This document shows, in pieces, positions 60,581 through 64,000 of a stretch of 64,000 bases of DNA. The notes below the pieces were generated by a model. The model worked only from the letters and a program-made list of their open reading frames with translations. It was not told where the DNA came from and searched no databases. The position numbers and the translations under genes were made by a program. Within the stretch, counting starts at the first letter, position 1. Each line of letters opens with the position of its first letter. Source of the DNA: Roseiflexus sp034432635 (lineage in GTDB: Bacteria > Chloroflexota > Chloroflexia > Chloroflexales > Roseiflexaceae); the NCBI GenBank assembly GCA_034432635.1, contig DAOUBK010000064.1:3029-67028 (forward strand). The letters are read 5' to 3'.

Positions 60581-62779
60581 ATGGCTACTTTCACCCTGCG
60601 TTCCACCCGCCACGCACTGATTGTGACCCTGGCGGAACTCGAACTTGAGTTCTCTCTCGACGATGGCGGGTTACGCGCACTGCGCCGACCGGGTGGACCG
60701 GACGTGATCGGGCGAGGCGCGCCGCAATCAGGCGTTGATGTCTCGCTCGCGGAAACCGGCTGGCTGTCCCAGCGTTCGTTCGCTCGCTATCTCAACCATT
60801 TCCTCTACGATATTCCCGGCGGCGTCGAGATCGTCATTGTCGTCGGTCTTGGTCCGCTGAAGATCTACGACCGCTATCGCGCGTTTGGGTCGTTCATAAC
60901 ACGCCGTATCAGTATCGAAAATACCGGTGACGAGGAACTGGCATTGTGTGGAGTACGCCTGACGCTCAGCGGTGTGTGCGTCGGCGTGCCGGAACGCTGT
61001 CGCTTCGAAGCGCCGGCAAATGTCGTCCGTCCGCGTCTGCCGATTGCCCGTCTGCGCGGCGATCCGCATCACCGTCACTGGTCGGACACATCGGCGCTGG
61101 AGATTCCGGCGTTTGCTCTGGCTCCCGCCGATGCCCCCGGTTTGCTTGCCCTGCATAACGACATGGTCGGTGAAACACTGGCGTGCTGGTACGAAGACCC
61201 TTCCAACCCGGCGCGTCCGCGGGTCGAGAGCGATGGCAGCGCCGTCACTCTGTTTCACGACATTCGCATTGCGGAGCGCCTGCGGACCGAGGTGGCGCTG
61301 TCTGTCGGGGTGCAGGCGCTGCTGCTGGAGCGCGCACCCTGGCGCATCGCCCTGCCGCGGATCCAGCAGGTCATGACGCGCAGCCGGGCAAACCCGCCAA
61401 CACCACCCGCATGGGTTGCAGATGCAGCCGTGTTTGTAACACATCCGACGCATTTCAAGGGCGCGAGTGGATTGGTCGAGGCGCTCGACGCCATTCAGTA
61501 CCTCGGTTGCGCGGCGCTCTGCCTTCTGCCGGTTCACGATATTGCCTCCCCCCAGCAGTACGCGGAAGAATGGTCGCCGGCGCAACCGGAAGACCTCTAC
61601 GCATTACGCTCGTTTGCGGCACTTGCGCCGGAGAGTGGAGGGATCGAAGGGTTGCGTGACGTTGTGGCTGCTGCCCACGCGCGCGGTATGCGGGTGATCC
61701 TCGATCTGCCTCTCTCCGGGTGCGCCGCCGACTCGCCTTATGTAACAGAACATCCAGACTGGTTCTGCCTCGATCAGAGTGGACAGTTTATTCGCTTTAC
61801 CGGGGAGGTTGATACCTTCTATTTCGACTGGCGAAACGATGCCCTGCGATCCCATGCCGTCGGTGAACTGATAAGGCTTATGGAACAGACCGGCATCGAT
61901 GGTTTTCGCGTGCTGGTTGCACGCGATGTACCGCCGGGATGGCCCCTCGGCGCAGCGATCGGCGGCAGCAGCAGCATGGGTGTGGTGCGTCTGATCGAGA
62001 TGTTGTACGCCGAAATGCACCAGGTTCGACCCGATGCGGTGCTGGTCACCGATCTGGCGGGACTGCTGCCTGCGCCCTGTCGGGATCTGATCATCGACAA
62101 ACCGGCGCACCATATGTTTACCTATCTCGCAATTGGAACGCTTGGCGCGGCGGAAATGCGGGAGTGGCTGATCGACAACCTGGTGATCGGCGATTCGGGG
62201 GGGCTGCGCGCGTGTTTCACCGAAAGTCATCATTCGTGCGTGAGCAACCCGCTGGCTGATGCGCTTCGCGGTTCGCGTCCGGCGCGCATGATCCTTGCCG
62301 GTATAGTGGGGTGCGGCTATGTGCCGTTGATCCGCGCCGGTCAGGAACAGGAACCCGGCGACCGTGACGCTATTACCCGTCTGCTCAATGCGCGGGCGCG
62401 CAGCATCGCACTGCGCCGCGGCGCAATCGATCCGGACGGTGTGCGCTGTGATGACCCGGCAGTCTTTACAGTTCTGCGACGACACCCGGAAGAGTGTGTC
62501 GTTACCTTCCTGAACGTCAGCCCCATACGTCGTCGTGTGACGCTTGGGTTGCCGCTTGTAGACCTGCCGGACGGCGATTATGTGATCGATGATCTGCTCA
62601 GTGACGATCCGACGCAGAACTCGACCGGCATGTTTCAGCGCGACGATCTGGCAGCATTATCGATAACGCTGGCGCCGTTCGCAGCACGTATGCTGGCGTT
62701 GCGTCTCTTGCCGCTGCATCCCAGCAACGGCGTCGTCGGTCATACCGTTCATTCGGAAAACGCGCCGCAGGAGGCATAG
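60581..62779 (+). CDS. GH13-like (alpha-amylase family) protein lacking catalytic residues
   Basis: The 732-residue protein has an N-terminal beta domain (to about residue 275) and an amylase-type barrel. Region I ends LDLPLSGC instead of ...NH, region II reads DGFRVLVAR with the nucleophile Asp replaced by Leu (441-448), the acid/base region reads VLVTDLAGLL, and region IV reads ESHHS where NHD is normal. The scaffold, including VPLIRAGQE, is kept. Hydrolase activity is not expected. It starts 34 bases after the prenyl-synthase-like gene. Confidence 0.72.
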   Translation: MATFTLRSTRHALIVTLAELELEFSLDDGGLRALRRPGGPDVIGRGAPQSGVDVSLAETGWLSQRSFARYLNHFLYDIPGGVEIVIVVGLGPLKIYDRYRAFGSFITRRISIENTGDEELALCGVRLTLSGVCVGVPERCRFEAPANVVRPRLPIARLRGDPHHRHWSDTSALEIPAFALAPADAPGLLALHNDMVGETLACWYEDPSNPARPRVESDGSAVTLFHDIRIAERLRTEVALSVGVQALLLERAPWRIALPRIQQVMTRSRANPPTPPAWVADAAVFVTHPTHFKGASGLVEALDAIQYLGCAALCLLPVHDIASPQQYAEEWSPAQPEDLYALRSFAALAPESGGIEGLRDVVAAAHARGMRVILDLPLSGCAADSPYVTEHPDWFCLDQSGQFIRFTGEVDTFYFDWRNDALRSHAVGELIRLMEQTGIDGFRVLVARDVPPGWPLGAAIGGSSSMGVVRLIEMLYAEMHQVRPDAVLVTDLAGLLPAPCRDLIIDKPAHHMFTYLAIGTLGAAEMREWLIDNLVIGDSGGLRACFTESHHSCVSNPLADALRGSRPARMILAGIVGCGYVPLIRAGQEQEPGDRDAITRLLNARARSIALRRGAIDPDGVRCDDPAVFTVLRRHPEECVVTFLNVSPIRRRVTLGLPLVDLPDGDYVIDDLLSDDPTQNSTGMFQRDDLAALSITLAPFAARMLALRLLPLHPSNGVVGHTVHSENAPQEA

Positions 62780-62790
62780 CGCCTGTGATG

Positions 62791-62871
62791 CGCGTTTCTT
62801 CCTGATGGATGCAGCATCGACCGATCACGTTCACGCCGCAGCGTGCATCCTAGGCACGCAAGAGCCTGTCC
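62791..62871 (+). repeat. Interspersed repeat family A, copy 2
   Basis: It contains CTGATGGATGCAGCATCGA, GATCACGTTCACGCCGC and AGAGCCTGTCC, matching 1111-1207. The stretch 62780-63034 carries no gene. Confidence 0.6.
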
Positions 62872-63034
62872 AAATCAATCGACACTGGCTCTCTTTGATA
62901 CAGAGAATCTCTGTCAACCATGGATGCCAGGAGAACGGGCAGAGGCAGCGCATGCGTCGCTCCTGCTAGAGCGCGCGAGGGCAATTCCACGTGCGCGTGA
63001 CCGGTTCCACCTTCATTATTCCGTACAGCTACCT

Positions 63035-63580
63035 CTACTCCACGCTGATACCGGTCTGCCTTTGGACAATCGTACACACCATGGCAAAGAGTTTGGGAGA
63101 ACATACCAGCAGGAATGGCGTCCCTCCTTTGCGGTACAACGTCAACACCCGCTGCTGCCGGTCGACCTCTACCTGCTCCACCTCCTGCCAGCGGATACGG
63201 TCACTGGCGCGCATAACCAGGTCAGCGCCCATCACGGTTAGCTGACTGCTCAACAGCTCCCCGATCCGAACCGTCCGAAAGAACAGCTTTGTGCCCCCGC
63301 TGAGCGTTGACTTGACACCGGCGGCATCGAGGACAAAGCGCTGTTCGTAGCCTATCAGCGCCAGGAACCCGACCACAAGCAAGAGAAGCACTGTGATGAT
63401 CCCGGCGGTGATGCCCATAACCTGCAATGTCACGAGCCAGCGATTCTCTTCACTGATGAGGAATATCAGCAGTCCGAGGGAAAGGACTGGTATCCCGAAT
63501 GCCAGTATCGTCTGTTTGAATATCAGGCGATTGCGCAACAACGAAAGGCGCGCTGTCCATGCAAGTGTGAAGGGTTCCAT
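63035..63580 (-). CDS. Small membrane protein with C-terminal PH-like domain
   Basis: The 181-residue protein has two hydrophobic segments (about 25-45 and 50-75) and a C-terminal soluble part of about 95 residues (YEQRFVLDAAGVKSTLSGGT, EVEQVEVDRQQRVLTLYRKG) that looks like a bacterial PH-like domain. Function unknown. ATG 63580 follows AGGAGACGCACC; longer readings have no ribosome site. Confidence 0.6.
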   Translation of the reverse strand: MEPFTLAWTARLSLLRNRLIFKQTILAFGIPVLSLGLLIFLISEENRWLVTLQVMGITAGIITVLLLLVVGFLALIGYEQRFVLDAAGVKSTLSGGTKLFFRTVRIGELLSSQLTVMGADLVMRASDRIRWQEVEQVEVDRQQRVLTLYRKGGTPFLLVCSPKLFAMVCTIVQRQTGISVE

Positions 63581-64000
63581 GGTGCGTCTCCTGAAAACTG
63601 GATCGTGCATTGAGTGAAGCCTATCGCAGGGTGTGTTGAGGTACAAGCCAAAATTGAGCAATTCAGGTAATTGCCGAACAATTTTTGTGGCTGCTATCCT
63701 ATCCCGCTGTGTGCTTTGTGTGTCGGTGGTTGTATGTGCATCACCGAGGCTCAGAGGGCACAGCGGGTTGTATCGATTTGTACACCTGTGCGCTCCATGT
63801 TTCTGTGATGCACAGGGGTGGATAACGTGCCAATTTCCTGTGAACACATTGCATTCATCTGTGTGCAGGAGCGGGTATGTCCCCTCTCTCAGGTGTAGGG
63901 TCTGGGGGTTGTGAGCCCCCAGGTAGAAAGGCGTATTGAAGGCGCGGCATCCGTCTGGTCCGATGCGGGTTACTACGACCAGAGCCGTACCAGGAGCACT
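63581..64000. other. Gene-free right end
   Basis: No coding frame is convincing. A short hairpin CTGGGGG / CCCCCAG lies at 63902-63922. The sequence is otherwise unremarkable. Confidence 0.4.

Noticed and set aside
1..64000. Prophage or integrative element
   Set aside because: No integrase, phage structural or conjugation gene was seen, and neither tRNA gene is flanked by a recognisable direct repeat of its 3' end.

Overview
This window reads as GC-rich chromosomal DNA of a free-living bacterium of the Chloroflexota, most like Roseiflexus. That placement is an inference from protein style and from the GC-rich interspersed repeats; no database search was possible. It carries about 50 apparently intact protein genes, two tRNA genes (Val-GAC, Gly-CCC), one SAM-I riboswitch, a five-repeat type I-E-like CRISPR array without cas genes, and an unusual number of decaying genes: a PH-domain gene, a transposase, hicA, a nucleotidyltransferase gene, cbiO, cbiQ and a radical-SAM maturase.

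Layout. 1-3.3 kb: 5' part of a presequence-protease-like M16C peptidase, a repeat-rich stretch, the CRISPR array, a small GDCCVxC zinc-ribbon protein and a broken PH-domain gene. 3.6-5.6 kb: single-domain response regulator, an RsbS/RsbT stressosome pair and a Nudix hydrolase. 5.7-10.8 kb: ROK-family protein, an exported lamin-tail protein with a long Thr/Pro stalk, then trxB-moeA. 10.9-16.8 kb: DUF2723 membrane protein coupled to an M20-like protein that lacks the expected metal ligands, a solute-binding lipoprotein, and a membrane RsbR-like STAS protein whose 3' end holds a CRISPR-like repeat pair. 16.8-22.2 kb: transposase remnant, hicB with truncated hicA, dnaE. 22.4-26.2 kb: ECF sigma factor and a coupled operon of a flippase-like protein, an FAD oxidoreductase and a small membrane protein. 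26.2-32.6 kb: broken nucleotidyltransferase genes, acyltransferase, SDR-like protein, a Doc-like toxin with a degenerate Fic motif, lysS, greA.

33-40 kb: polX, a HIT protein, a single-chain MntA-HepT fusion, two small unknown genes, a repeat-rich gap, a thioesterase and an AttH-like lipoprotein. 40.4-44.3 kb: metH behind a promoter, SAM-I aptamer and intrinsic terminator. 44.4-51.7 kb: tRNA-Val, DUF983 and DinB-like genes, iscS coupled to a TM0106-type nuclease, cobalt-transporter relics, a radical-SAM gene broken inside its Fe-S motif, tRNA-Gly. 51.8-56.3 kb: a likely NAD/ADP-ribose operon (NrtR-like regulator, nicotinamidase-like hydrolase, macro-domain protein) translationally coupled to a PcrA-type helicase. 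56.3-64 kb: PucR-type regulator, sugar-dehydrogenase lipoprotein, two adjacent enzyme-like proteins that have lost family catalytic residues (prenyl synthase, GH13), and a small membrane protein.

The most noteworthy points are the fused MntA-HepT toxin-antitoxin, the NAD/macro/helicase operon, the adjacent pseudoenzyme-like proteins, the CRISPR array with a duplicated repeat-spacer block, and three families of interspersed repeats that sit next to decayed genes.
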